Shown: positions 15,297 through 24,774 of the stretch, in pieces
Layout of the letters: the number at the start of each line of letters is the position of its first letter
Numbering within the stretch: the first letter of the stretch is position 1
Source of the DNA: Flavobacteriales bacterium
GTDB taxonomy: Bacteria; Bacteroidota; Bacteroidia; Flavobacteriales; Flavobacteriaceae
DNA length: 41,962 bases
Assembly: GCA_024229195.1 (NCBI GenBank)
Contig: JAAESS010000064.1
Span: 1 to 41,962 of the forward strand
Direction of reading: 5' to 3'
Notes under the pieces: generated by a model
What the model was told of the DNA's origin: nothing
What the model saw: only the letters and a program-made list of their open reading frames with translations
The model's database searches: none
Translations under genes and position numbers: made by a program

Positions 15297-17066
15297 GTGG
15301 TTCAAAACATTTTAGATCCTATAGTTAAGCAAGGAATTCAATCTATTTTTAGTATTGACCTTGAAAAGATCGAATTTCAAGAGACAAGAAAAGACTTTGA
15401 AGGAGACATTACTATTGTGGTATTTCCGCTTTTAAAATTTATCAAAGGGAATCCTGTTCAAATAGCAACTCAAATAGGAGATTACCTAAAAGAGCATGCT
15501 GAGATAGTTCTTGAATTCAATGTTGTCAAAGGTTTCCTCAACTTGGTAATTTCTGACAAATACTATGTGGATGATTTCAATAAGGTTTCAGACTTTATGA
15601 ATTTTGGCGCAGTCAATGATAAATCCGGGGCAATAATGGTTGAATATTCTTCGCCCAATACCAATAAACCACTTCATCTTGGTCACATTAGAAACAATCT
15701 TCTTGGCTACTCCGTATCAGAGATCCTCTCTGCATCAGGTAAAAAAGTATATAAGACTCAGATCATTAACGACAGAGGTATACATATCTGTAAAAGCATG
15801 GTTGCCTGGTTGAAGTTTGGTGAAGGTAAAACTCCCGAAAGTACCGGCCTTAAAGGAGATAAACTTGTTGGTAATTATTATGTAAAATTTGACAAAGAAT
15901 ACAAAAAGGAAATTGGGATCTTAATTGCGGATGGAAAATCTGAAGATGAAGCTAAAAAAGAGGCTCCTATTTTACTTGAAGCTCAGGAAATGCTCCGTAA
16001 ATGGGAAGCTGAAGATGAAGCCACCGTCGCATTATGGAAAAAAATGAATGAATGGGTCTATAAAGGATTTGATCAAAGCTATAAAGAATTAGGCGTTGAT
16101 TTTGATATCAATTACTACGAGAGTAATACCTATTTACTTGGCAAGGAAGTTGTAGCCCGAGGATTGGAAAATGGTGTTTTCTATAAAAAAGAAGATGGTT
16201 CTGTCTGGATAGACCTGACGGATGAAGGGCTGGACGAAAAGATCGTACTAAGAGCTGACGGAACAGCTGTTTACATGACACAAGACATCGGTACGGCGAT
16301 ACAAAGAATTAAGGATTTTCCAGATATTGATGGTCTGGTTTACACTGTAGGTAATGAACAAGATTATCACTTTAAGGTCTTGTTTCTTATTCTAAAGAAA
16401 ATGGGCTTTGACTGGGCCCAGAATCTGCACCATCTTTCTTATGGTATGGTAGATCTTCCTGAGGGAAAAATGAAATCCAGAGAGGGTACCGTTGTTGATG
16501 CTGATGAACTGATGTACGAAATGACAAAAACTGCGGGTGACATCTCTGAAGAATTGGGAAAACTCGAAGGTTACACTGATATTGAAAAACACGAACTCTA
16601 TAAAATCATTGGTCTAGGTGCTTTAAAATATTTCATTTTAAAGGTAGATCCTAAAAAACGTATTCTTTTCGATCCGAAGGAATCAATTGATTTTAATGGC
16701 AATACCGGACCGTTTATTCAATATACCTATGCCAGGATCCAATCTATTCTCAGAAAAGCTGATTTTAGTGGTAAAGAAACTGTAAACGTGGAAAATTTAC
16801 ATGCAAAAGAAAAAGAACTGCTTAAATTACTTCAGACCTATCCTACAATTATTCAAAACGCAGCCGAAAATTTGAGTCCGGCACTTGTTGCCAACTATGC
16901 ATATGAACTGGTCAAAAGTTATAATTCTTTTTATCAGAGTGTTCCAATTTTTGGTGCCGATAATGAGGACGATAAGATTCTAAGGATTCAATTATCTTAT
17001 GCTGTGAGTTGCGTTATAAAATCTTCTTTTAAGTTATTGGGGATTGATGTTCCAGAAAGAATGTAA
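15297..17066 (+). CDS. argS: arginine--tRNA ligase
   Basis: Class I aminoacyl-tRNA synthetase that charges tRNA-Arg. The HIGH motif appears as HLGH at 127-130 in KPLHLGHIRNN, and the KMSKS loop as KMKSREGT at about 391. The N-terminal Add1 domain and the C-terminal anticodon-binding domain (about 460-589, ending GIDVPERM) are complete. The start is a GTG at 15297: no ATG occurs before residue 100, and the opening VQNILDPIVKQGIQ aligns with the family's usual N-terminus. A TAATTTTG box at 15266-15273 lies 23 bases before it. A terminator hairpin follows at 17149. Confidence 0.95.
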   Translation: MVQNILDPIVKQGIQSIFSIDLEKIEFQETRKDFEGDITIVVFPLLKFIKGNPVQIATQIGDYLKEHAEIVLEFNVVKGFLNLVISDKYYVDDFNKVSDFMNFGAVNDKSGAIMVEYSSPNTNKPLHLGHIRNNLLGYSVSEILSASGKKVYKTQIINDRGIHICKSMVAWLKFGEGKTPESTGLKGDKLVGNYYVKFDKEYKKEIGILIADGKSEDEAKKEAPILLEAQEMLRKWEAEDEATVALWKKMNEWVYKGFDQSYKELGVDFDINYYESNTYLLGKEVVARGLENGVFYKKEDGSVWIDLTDEGLDEKIVLRADGTAVYMTQDIGTAIQRIKDFPDIDGLVYTVGNEQDYHFKVLFLILKKMGFDWAQNLHHLSYGMVDLPEGKMKSREGTVVDADELMYEMTKTAGDISEELGKLEGYTDIEKHELYKIIGLGALKYFILKVDPKKRILFDPKESIDFNGNTGPFIQYTYARIQSILRKADFSGKETVNVENLHAKEKELLKLLQTYPTIIQNAAENLSPALVANYAYELVKSYNSFYQSVPIFGADNEDDKILRIQLSYAVSCVIKSSFKLLGIDVPERM

Positions 17067-17148
17067 CCTGGTATGGACTGCTAAAAGTATGCTTGTTTTT
17101 TGAATAATAGAATAAAAATTGGTAACTTCGAACCATTAATCCAAAAGC

Positions 17149-17178
17149 AAATACATCAAAACTTTGGTGTATTTTTTT
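17149..17178 (+). terminator. intrinsic terminator after argS (possible attenuator of the next gene)
   Basis: AAATACATCAAA (17149-17160) pairs with TTTGGTGTATTT (17163-17174), with one T-G pair and the two-base loop AC, followed by a T-run. It lies 82 bases past argS but only 12 bases before the next gene's ATG, and downstream of a promoter match at 17099-17130. Confidence 0.7.
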
Positions 17179-17190
17179 ATTAAAACAATT

Positions 17191-17721
17191 ATGAAGAAAA
17201 GAAAAATAATTATCCCTCTAATTTTATTTTTATCTTTTTACCTCGGACAGGCGCAATTGATAATGATTGATAGCGAAACTGGCGAGTACAGATATGAAGA
17301 AGTCGCGAGAGCAGAAGGAATAAGTAGTTCTGTAATTAACCAAAGAGCAGCGTCCTGGTTGAAAAACTATTATACGCAAATTAATCCTGTTAAATCAGAC
17401 ACCATTAGTGTAAAGCAATTGAATACTTTCCATTTTACTTGGAAATTAATTACCAAAAAAATTGATGTTGATGTCTTTTTTGACGTAACTATTATATCAA
17501 AAGATAGTCGGTACAAATATGACTTCAAAAACTTCAAAGTTGGGAAAATGGTCAAAGGTGACCTGCAAGCAATTAGCTTAAAGAAATATATTGACAGATT
17601 TCCTCATGATTACCAAATACTTATTGAGGAGCCCATTGATACTGAAATGATGAAAGCCATTGCCAGCCTAAATTATTATGTGAAAAATAATAAGTTAGAG
17701 CCTGAAGAGGATGATTGGTAA
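17191..17721 (+). CDS. small secreted protein, possibly DUF4468-like
   Basis: Begins with a textbook signal peptide: MKKRKIIIP, a hydrophobic core, then YLGQAQ with cleavage after about residue 21. The mature 155 residues start with a segment reading IDSETGEYRYEEV and continue with paired amphipathic strands and helices. The pattern reminds me of the DUF4468 (TBP-like fold) proteins of Bacteroidota, but I am not sure of the family. No lipobox or type IX C-terminal signal is visible. I start at the ATG at 17191; a GTG at 17164 would place the start inside the terminator stem. The stop lies 3 bases from the convergent end of murF, so the two genes share almost no termination region. Confidence 0.75.
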   Translation: MKKRKIIIPLILFLSFYLGQAQLIMIDSETGEYRYEEVARAEGISSSVINQRAASWLKNYYTQINPVKSDTISVKQLNTFHFTWKLITKKIDVDVFFDVTIISKDSRYKYDFKNFKVGKMVKGDLQAISLKKYIDRFPHDYQILIEEPIDTEMMKAIASLNYYVKNNKLEPEEDDW

Positions 17722-17724
17722 TCC

Positions 17725-19002
17725 TTACAAATAAGTTAAAATTCTTTCCAAAGCCATTCCTCGTGAAGCCTTTACAAGAAGAGTTGTATCTATAAATTCA
17801 TATTGATCAAACGATTCTGTAAACTTTTCAAAAGAACTGAATTGTAATAAACCTTTTCCTGAAGTTTTCGTGCGTGAAAATGCTTCACCAATTAAGAATA
17901 TACGGTCAAAGCCGGCATTAGCTGCAAGGTCTGTGATTCGCTGATGTTCTAAATCAGCATCTTTCCCTAACTCGAACATATCTCCTAAAATAGCAACTTT
18001 ATTTTTTGCCGATAGATTTTTCAGATTATCTATGGCAACCTCCATACTATTTGGATTCGCATTATAAGCATCCAAAATAATTCTGTTTGAATCACGTGTG
18101 ATGATTTGTGATCTGTTGTTGTCAGGAACAAATCCTTGAATTGCATTTTTGATCTTTTTGGTTTCTATGCCAAAATATTTTCCAATACTTACCGCAGCTG
18201 CAATATTCGCATAGTTATAGCTTCCGATCAATTGACTATCCATCTCTATTTCTTCAAAACTTATACTCACAAAAGGATCTGCTCCAATAAAAGTTACCTG
18301 ATAGTCATCTCCTTTGGGTCCAAATAAAACCCGATCCATACCAATTGATTTATCCATTTGAATAGGATCATCCTGATTCACAAACACCTTTTTACCTTGC
18401 GCCTGCAAATGTCTGTACATTTCAGTTTTTCCTTTCACAACACCTTCAAAACTGCCAAAACCCTCTAAATGAACCCTTCCGAAATTGGTAATAAAACCAA
18501 AATCCGGCAAGGCGATATCGCATAAATCCGCTATTTCCAATTGATGATTCGCCCCCATCTCAACGACCCCAAAATTATGTTCAGGTGTCATTGATAAGAG
18601 TGTTAATGGTACGCCGATGTGATTGTTCAAATTACCTTTGGTTGCATAGCAATTGTATTTCTCGTTCAATACAGCATTGATCAATTCTTTTGTTGTGGTT
18701 TTGCCATTACTTCCTGTTAAGGCCAAAATCTGTATATCCAACTGCTGCCTGTGGTAATTTGAGAGTTCTTGCAAGCAGGTCAATACATCCTCAACTAAGA
18801 TCATGCGCTTATCAGTATGATAACTCTTCTGATCAATTACCGCATAATTTGCTCCATTTTCCAAAGCCTGAAGTGCATACTGATTACCATTAAAACTTTC
18901 TCCTTTTAAAGAAAAATAAATACTGTTTGTGACATCTTCTCTAGTATCCTTCACAACTTTATAACTCTTCTTGTATAGGTTATATAATTCTTCTATTCCC
19001 AT
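17725..19002 (-). CDS. murF: UDP-N-acetylmuramoyl-tripeptide--D-alanyl-D-alanine ligase
   Basis: Adds D-Ala-D-Ala to the UDP-MurNAc tripeptide in the last cytoplasmic peptidoglycan step. The ATP loop is TGSNGKTTTK (96-105). The central-domain signature VVEMGANHQLEIADL and the C-terminal ligase segment ILDAYNANPNSM are typical. The length of 425 residues is slightly short for the family but complete. It lies downstream of gldJ, a neighbourhood I recall from other gliding flavobacteria. A strong hairpin (19015-19052) separates them, so murF probably has its own promoter, which I cannot assign confidently. Confidence 0.95.
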   Translation of the reverse strand: MGIEELYNLYKKSYKVVKDTREDVTNSIYFSLKGESFNGNQYALQALENGANYAVIDQKSYHTDKRMILVEDVLTCLQELSNYHRQQLDIQILALTGSNGKTTTKELINAVLNEKYNCYATKGNLNNHIGVPLTLLSMTPEHNFGVVEMGANHQLEIADLCDIALPDFGFITNFGRVHLEGFGSFEGVVKGKTEMYRHLQAQGKKVFVNQDDPIQMDKSIGMDRVLFGPKGDDYQVTFIGADPFVSISFEEIEMDSQLIGSYNYANIAAAVSIGKYFGIETKKIKNAIQGFVPDNNRSQIITRDSNRIILDAYNANPNSMEVAIDNLKNLSAKNKVAILGDMFELGKDADLEHQRITDLAANAGFDRIFLIGEAFSRTKTSGKGLLQFSSFEKFTESFDQYEFIDTTLLVKASRGMALERILTYL

Positions 19003-19014
19003 AAAGTAAATGTA

Positions 19015-19052
19015 AAAAAAAACTCAATATCAGTAGTGATATTGAGTTTTTT
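19015..19052. terminator. strong bidirectional terminator between gldJ and murF
   Basis: A perfect 16-bp stem: AAAAAACTCAATATCA (19017-19032) pairs with TGATATTGAGTTTTTT (19037-19052) around the loop GTAG. It lies 22 bases past the gldJ stop and 12 bases before murF. Confidence 0.85.
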
Positions 19053-19074
19053 AAATCTTATCGAACAAGAACCT

Positions 19075-20745
19075 TTATTTTGATTCTTTTCTTCTTCTTG
19101 AGTAAGACATCTGACCTAATTTATCAGTAGCACATCTGAAACCGATAAAGTTTGTCGCCATATACTCAGGTAAGTATCTTCTTTGAGCTGGATCTAACCA
19201 AAATGCTCTGTCTTTCCATGATCCACCTTTGAATACTCTGGTTTGATCACTTATCAAAGTGTTTCTTGTTTTGGTATCGTATTGTTGAATGATCAATCCA
19301 CTTTCTCCAATCTGTCTTGGTATTTTTGGAGAATTGTACATTCTTGGTTTTTCTTCCGATTCATCTTCATCTCTGAAGTATTGCTTGGTAGAAGCCAAGT
19401 CACCGTCGCGATTATCAATGTTATATGCCTTTTCATAATTGTTTCTCATAAAGGCATCCCTTTTTGTAACAGGAACATATTTAACGCTACCTGGAAGATC
19501 TCTAGGTACAATTTTACCGTTATCAAGGGTATCGAATTCCACGTTATTGTAATCAACAACAACTACATTTCCTTCCTTATCAATTTGTTTTTTGTTAAAA
19601 ACATTTCCTCTAAAGTAACTGAAATCATTAGCATCATTATCAATTATTGGTCTGTAAACATCAGCTACCCATTCAGCAACGTTTCCACTCATATCATATA
19701 GACCAAAAGCATTCGGCTTGTATGATTTAATTTTCATTGTGATATCAGCACCGTCATTACTCCAACCGGCTAAACCACTATAATCTCCTTTACCTTGCTT
19801 AAAGTTGGCCAGTTGGTCACCTTTATATCTTCTTGACTCTTCACGAGTTGAATGACCATTCCATGAATATTTCTTTCTTCCACGAATGGAATTGTATTCT
19901 CTGTTCTCGATCTCAGCCTTGGCAGCATATTCCCATTCTGCTTCTGTAGGCAGTCTGAAACGTTGTGCAAGGATTCCGTCTGATGTTTTCACATGACGTC
20001 CTGTAAAAGAACCTTGTGGTTTTTTATCTTTTTTCGAAAAATCTCTGATCCCTTTGTAATAGATACTTGAATCACCATCAAAAAGTAAGTTTGGATTTGT
20101 TAAATACGTTTCCGTATCAAATCGATTTGCTCCTTCAACATCCAATGAGTCCATATCGAATAAAGTATGTAATACACCTTTATCAATCAATATTTTTTCA
20201 TTTACCCTGTCAGTTCTCCATTTACAGTATTCTGAAGCTTGTCTCCAGGATACTCCAACTACAGGATATTCAGCATAGGCTGGATGTCTTAGATAGTTTT
20301 CTGTTAATAATTCATTGAAACCTAATGTATTTCTCCATACCAATGTATCGGGCAAAGCAGCCTGATAGATCTTTCTGTATGTATCGTCAGATGGTGGAAA
20401 TACTTTTTCCAAATACTGAAGATACAATAGGTACTCAATATTGGATACTTCGGCTTCATCCATATAAAAGGAACGAACCTGTTGTTTTACCGGAGTTGTA
20501 TTCCAGTCAAACATAACGTCATCCTGTACACTACCCATGGTAAACGTACCTCCCTCGATTAAAACCATTCCTGGTGGAGGTCCTTGTTCGCGATAATTTG
20601 AATTCGCTTGAAACCCACCGTATTTAGGATTGTTATATTCCCAACCCGTTAAAGTGGATACACTCTTATTACTTTTTGAACAACTTACCATAAGGACAGT
20701 TGCTACTAGTAGGAGTAAAACTTTGTTACTGTTAAACTTTTTCAT
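19075..20745 (-). CDS. gldJ: gliding motility lipoprotein GldJ
   Basis: Outer-membrane-associated lipoprotein needed for gliding and for stability of the type IX secretion machinery in flavobacteria. The lipobox VLMVSC places the lipidated Cys at 22. The rest is a formylglycine-generating-enzyme/SUMF-like fold: GGTFTMGS near 65-75, GVSWRQASEYCKWRT, RLPTEAEWEYAAK, DMSGNVAEWV, and GGSWKDR with FIGFRCA at the end. GldJ is not known to act as an enzyme. The length of 556 residues is typical. It is divergent from porU across 136 to 166 bases and ends at a strong terminator. This order with porU-porV is what I know from Flavobacterium. Confidence 0.94.
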   Translation of the reverse strand: MKKFNSNKVLLLLVATVLMVSCSKSNKSVSTLTGWEYNNPKYGGFQANSNYREQGPPPGMVLIEGGTFTMGSVQDDVMFDWNTTPVKQQVRSFYMDEAEVSNIEYLLYLQYLEKVFPPSDDTYRKIYQAALPDTLVWRNTLGFNELLTENYLRHPAYAEYPVVGVSWRQASEYCKWRTDRVNEKILIDKGVLHTLFDMDSLDVEGANRFDTETYLTNPNLLFDGDSSIYYKGIRDFSKKDKKPQGSFTGRHVKTSDGILAQRFRLPTEAEWEYAAKAEIENREYNSIRGRKKYSWNGHSTREESRRYKGDQLANFKQGKGDYSGLAGWSNDGADITMKIKSYKPNAFGLYDMSGNVAEWVADVYRPIIDNDANDFSYFRGNVFNKKQIDKEGNVVVVDYNNVEFDTLDNGKIVPRDLPGSVKYVPVTKRDAFMRNNYEKAYNIDNRDGDLASTKQYFRDEDESEEKPRMYNSPKIPRQIGESGLIIQQYDTKTRNTLISDQTRVFKGGSWKDRAFWLDPAQRRYLPEYMATNFIGFRCATDKLGQMSYSRRRKESK

Positions 20746-20911
20746 AATTATTGATTGACTATTTTTTTAGATAAATACAAAAACTATTGAACTGGATCGT
20801 TAAAGATATTTCTTAAATTTTTCCGACTTCAATGCTTGTATAACGATTGTTTTATTTCTTTAGTATGTTTAATATTATAAAATGTTTAATTTTGAAGGAT
20901 TTAACACCTGT
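20746..20911. promoter_or_regulatory. gldJ-porU divergent control region
   Basis: A very AT-rich spacer. A full TAATTTTG box at 20887-20894 (plus) lies 17 bases before the porU ATG at 20912, but no matching TTG is at the usual distance. On the minus strand TAGTTTTTG before gldJ is one base too long for the consensus. No operator is evident. Confidence 0.4.
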
Positions 20912-23900
20912 ATGACCCTAAAAAAGCATTTCTTTTTTTTTATCCTATTTTTTCAACTCTTGCTTTCATATGCTCAAATTTCTGAATCCAAGACATTTAC
21001 CTTGTCATGGAATGATGAAAAATTAGTCCATCTGAATAAAGAAACTTCCCTAATATTACCTATAGTTGACGGCAATTTTGTCGACGAAAATAATATTCCT
21101 CATTCCTCTCATTTATTCAACGTACAAAACAACACAATAGTACAGGAATACAAAATAAAAAATGTTAAATTTTCAGACCTTTCCTCCTCCGAGTCAAAAA
21201 ACATTCAGCTAAACAAAATTCCAACTAAAATCCAGAGTGAATTTCAGACCTCAAAAATAAAAAATAATTCTGTAGCAATTCTGGACCTGATCCCTCTTGT
21301 AAACGAAAACGGACGCTTAAAAAAAATCATTTCATTTACGCTGGACTACACGCTAATTACCAATAATTCTAGTGAGATTAAAAATAAAAGCGGGGTTTTA
21401 TACATAGATCGATCCGTTCTTTCAAATGGTTCCTGGTATAAATTTAAGGTAGACACTACCGGATTCTTTAAAATTGACAAAGACCTCTTACAGCAAATTG
21501 GCATAAGTACATCGAATCTAAATCCCAAGAATTTAAGAATTTATGGCAATGGTGGAAAAATGCTAGCGCAACTTAATAGTGATTTTAGATATGATGATTT
21601 GAAGGAAAATGCGATACATGTGGCAGGGGAAGAAGATGGGATTTTTGATGATTCAGATTACATTCTTTTCTATGCACAGGGACCTCATCATTGGAATATC
21701 AACCAAGACCAGTTTAAGTTTTCAAAACACACAACAAATATATACAGTGACTTCGCTTACTATTTTATCACAGCTGATAATGGTCCGGGTAAAAGAGTGA
21801 CTACCTCAAGCCCAATCAATGAGCCTGCAAACAGTCAAATCAATAGCTATCACAAATTTGATTTTCATGAGAGAGAAAATGTAAATCTTTTTGCAAACGG
21901 TCAGCAATGGCTCGGAGAAGATTTTAGTTCTGCTGAATCCCAGAATTTTATTTTTGATTTCAAGGATTTGGATGCAAGTGAAGACGTGAGTATCCGAGTC
22001 AGAGGTGTTGCCTTTTCGAGCTCTGATACAAAAATGACTATCCTGGTAAATGGAAAAGAATTGATGGATTTATACTACCCTTCAATACCACGAAATTCTC
22101 TGAGAAAGGCATCCTCTGATGAAAAAGCCCGAACCGTTCTCCTTAATAATGAACAGATTGATGTTCAAATTATATACAATAATGCAGGAAATCCATCTTC
22201 GAGGGGCTATCTTGATTTTATTGAAGTCATCGGAAATTGCGAGCTTGTAGCAAGGGGTTCTCAGTTTTCATTTCAAAATACAGATGCAAATGATCCGGGA
22301 AGTATTTATTCATATACAATTTCGAATGCAGATAATGTCAAGGAACTTTGGGATATAAGTGATCCGATCAATCCTAAAAAAATCCTTAACACAAGCGACA
22401 CAAATGATTTTGTGTACAGGGCCGAGGGCGGCAATAAAACCTATGCTGTACAAGGAACAGAATCTTATTTTGTTCCAGAAACCATTGAAGAAAACGAGGT
22501 GCCCAATCAGAATCTACACGGCTTGAAAGACATTGATTATGTTATTATCAGTCAAGATTATTTATTTTCAGAAGCTGAACGTCTGGCCGACTATCATCGT
22601 GAAAATTCAGGATTAACAGTCTCGGTGATAAACTTGGAAGAAATTTATAATGAATTTGGATCCGGATCACCTGATCTGACTGCAATTCGCGATTTTATAA
22701 GATTTCTGTATTTGAATGCCACAAATGAGGAGAGTCGGGTTAGGTATGTCTGTCTTTTTGGTGATGCCTCATTTGATTTTAAAGATAGAATATCAGGTAA
22801 TAATAATGTGATCCCGGCATTTCAATCATATGAAAGCTTTAATCTTGCTACTGGCTACGTCACTGATGACTATTTTGGAATGATGGATGGCAATGAAGGA
22901 AATCTTGGAAGCGCTGACTTACAGGATGTTGCCACGGGCCGCTATCCTGTAACTTCACTAAAAGAAGCAAGAGAAACTATTGATAAAACGCTTAATTACT
23001 ATGCGAATAGCTCTCTGGGAAACTGGAGGAATACCCTGACGTTTGTAGCCGATGATCCTGATAATGACGAGGAATTCATACTTCAAAAAGGACTTGATTT
23101 GATTACCGAAGAAATTGATGAAAAAAAACCTGCCTTTAACATTAAAAAAATCTACGCAGACGCCTATCAACAGGAATCTTCGGCTGGAGGGGAACTATAC
23201 CCTGCTGTAAATGAAGCCATTAATAATGCTGTCGAAACAGGCACATTATTTTTGGATTATTTTGGGCATGGAGGAGTAAATGGCTGGGCTGCAGAAAGAA
23301 TCCTGGAAATTCCCCAGATACAGAATTGGAATAACGTCAACAATCTTCCTCTTTTTATAACGGTTACCTGTGAATTTACAAGATTTGATAATCCTAGCAG
23401 ACTTTCAGCAGGTGAATACACAATGTGGAATGCACGAGGCGGCACTTCTCATTTGATTTCAACAACCAGAGAGATTTTTATCAGAGAAGGAAACGATTTT
23501 AATCGAAATTTGATTCTCAACCTCTTAAGCGCTGAAGAAGAGGATTACAGCATATCAGAGGTTTTGATGTATACGAAGCATCAATCCTTTTCCTCACAAC
23601 GATTTTTTGTGTATAGTTTTGGTGATCCGGCTATGAAATTGGCTCTGCCAAAACCCAGCATCAATTTAACAAAAATGAATGGTATCGAAATCAGTAAAAG
23701 TCGCGATACTTTAAAAGCCTTATCAAAAATTAAGTTTGAGGGCATCATTGCGGATCAAAACGGTCAGCTTATAAATGATTTTAACGGTTCAATGTCTGCA
23801 ACTATATACGACAAACCTCTTGATAAAATTACCTTGGACAATGATCAATTGGGTAAAACAATGGAGTTTACAGCCATTGAAAGTAAAATTTTTAGCGGGC

Positions 23901-24736
23901 GGGCGTCTGTAGATAATGGTGAATTTTCTTTTGAATTTATAGTTCCCAAAGATATTCGAATTGCATATGGGAATGCAAAGATCTCTTTGTATGCAGATAA
24001 TATCATATCAGATCGAAACGGTTCGGACCCCAGTATCATTATTGGAGGCCTAAATCCTGATGCTCCTTCAGATTCTCAGGGTCCGGAAATCAAGCTATTT
24101 ATGAATGATGAATCATTTGTTGACGGGGGTAATACAAGCTCATCTCCTCTTCTCTTTGCAATTTTGGAAGATACCTCGGGAATTAACACCTCAATTACCG
24201 CAGTGGATCATGATATAGTCGCGATTTTAGACGATGACAATAACAATCCATATATCTTAAATGACTATTATGAAACAGAGTTAAACGACTTCCAAAAAGG
24301 GAAAGTTAAGTTCCCTTTTCGAGACCTTGAGCCTGGTTTACATACAATTAAATTAAAATGTTGGGATACATACAATAATCCATCAGAATCAACGTTAACT
24401 TTTATTGTAGTCAATGACAATGACTTAATATTAAGTAATGTATTGAATTATCCGAACCCGTTCATTAATTACACCGAATTTTGGTTTAATCACAATAAAC
24501 CAAATGAAACACTAGATGTTCAGGTGCAAATTTTTACGGTTTCCGGAAAGCTTATAAAAACCCTTAACCGATCTGTGCAGTCAGACGGACTCTTATCCAG
24601 AGAAATTTCCTGGAATGGTCTTGATGATTTTGGCAACAAAATTGGTAAGGGCGTTTATGTATACAAACTTCATGTTAGGTCTCAAATATCAAATGCGAAA
24701 GCAGAAAAATTTGAAAAACTTGTCATATTACAATAA
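20912..24736 (+). CDS. porU: type IX secretion system sortase PorU
   Basis: Cell-surface cysteine protease that removes the C-terminal secretion signal from type IX cargo and joins it to surface lipid. It belongs to the gingipain (C25) family. The catalytic His is in YFGHGGVNGW (about residue 785 from this start) and the Cys in VTCEFTRFD (about 820). An N-terminal propeptide-like region precedes the C25 domain. The C-terminus (LNYPNPF, then ISWNGLDDFGNKIGKGVYVYKL) is a FlgD/CTD-like domain. I prefer the ATG at 20912, which gives a clean signal peptide MTLKKHFFFF...SYAQ and follows a TAATTTTG box. The ATG at 20882 adds ten residues. porV follows 38 bases later. Confidence 0.93.
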   Translation: MTLKKHFFFFILFFQLLLSYAQISESKTFTLSWNDEKLVHLNKETSLILPIVDGNFVDENNIPHSSHLFNVQNNTIVQEYKIKNVKFSDLSSSESKNIQLNKIPTKIQSEFQTSKIKNNSVAILDLIPLVNENGRLKKIISFTLDYTLITNNSSEIKNKSGVLYIDRSVLSNGSWYKFKVDTTGFFKIDKDLLQQIGISTSNLNPKNLRIYGNGGKMLAQLNSDFRYDDLKENAIHVAGEEDGIFDDSDYILFYAQGPHHWNINQDQFKFSKHTTNIYSDFAYYFITADNGPGKRVTTSSPINEPANSQINSYHKFDFHERENVNLFANGQQWLGEDFSSAESQNFIFDFKDLDASEDVSIRVRGVAFSSSDTKMTILVNGKELMDLYYPSIPRNSLRKASSDEKARTVLLNNEQIDVQIIYNNAGNPSSRGYLDFIEVIGNCELVARGSQFSFQNTDANDPGSIYSYTISNADNVKELWDISDPINPKKILNTSDTNDFVYRAEGGNKTYAVQGTESYFVPETIEENEVPNQNLHGLKDIDYVIISQDYLFSEAERLADYHRENSGLTVSVINLEEIYNEFGSGSPDLTAIRDFIRFLYLNATNEESRVRYVCLFGDASFDFKDRISGNNNVIPAFQSYESFNLATGYVTDDYFGMMDGNEGNLGSADLQDVATGRYPVTSLKEARETIDKTLNYYANSSLGNWRNTLTFVADDPDNDEEFILQKGLDLITEEIDEKKPAFNIKKIYADAYQQESSAGGELYPAVNEAINNAVETGTLFLDYFGHGGVNGWAAERILEIPQIQNWNNVNNLPLFITVTCEFTRFDNPSRLSAGEYTMWNARGGTSHLISTTREIFIREGNDFNRNLILNLLSAEEEDYSISEVLMYTKHQSFSSQRFFVYSFGDPAMKLALPKPSINLTKMNGIEISKSRDTLKALSKIKFEGIIADQNGQLINDFNGSMSATIYDKPLDKITLDNDQLGKTMEFTAIESKIFSGRASVDNGEFSFEFIVPKDIRIAYGNAKISLYADNIISDRNGSDPSIIIGGLNPDAPSDSQGPEIKLFMNDESFVDGGNTSSSPLLFAILEDTSGINTSITAVDHDIVAILDDDNNNPYILNDYYETELNDFQKGKVKFPFRDLEPGLHTIKLKCWDTYNNPSESTLTFIVVNDNDLILSNVLNYPNPFINYTEFWFNHNKPNETLDVQVQIFTVSGKLIKTLNRSVQSDGLLSREISWNGLDDFGNKIGKGVYVYKLHVRSQISNAKAEKFEKLVILQ

Positions 24737-24774
24737 CAATTTAAGATCTAAATCCCTAAAATCAGAATCATTAG

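Noticed and set aside
19243-19701. A 152-codon ORF antisense to gldJ
   Set aside because: Opposite a clear GldJ reading frame; the Ile/Phe/Ser-rich translation is typical of a shadow frame.
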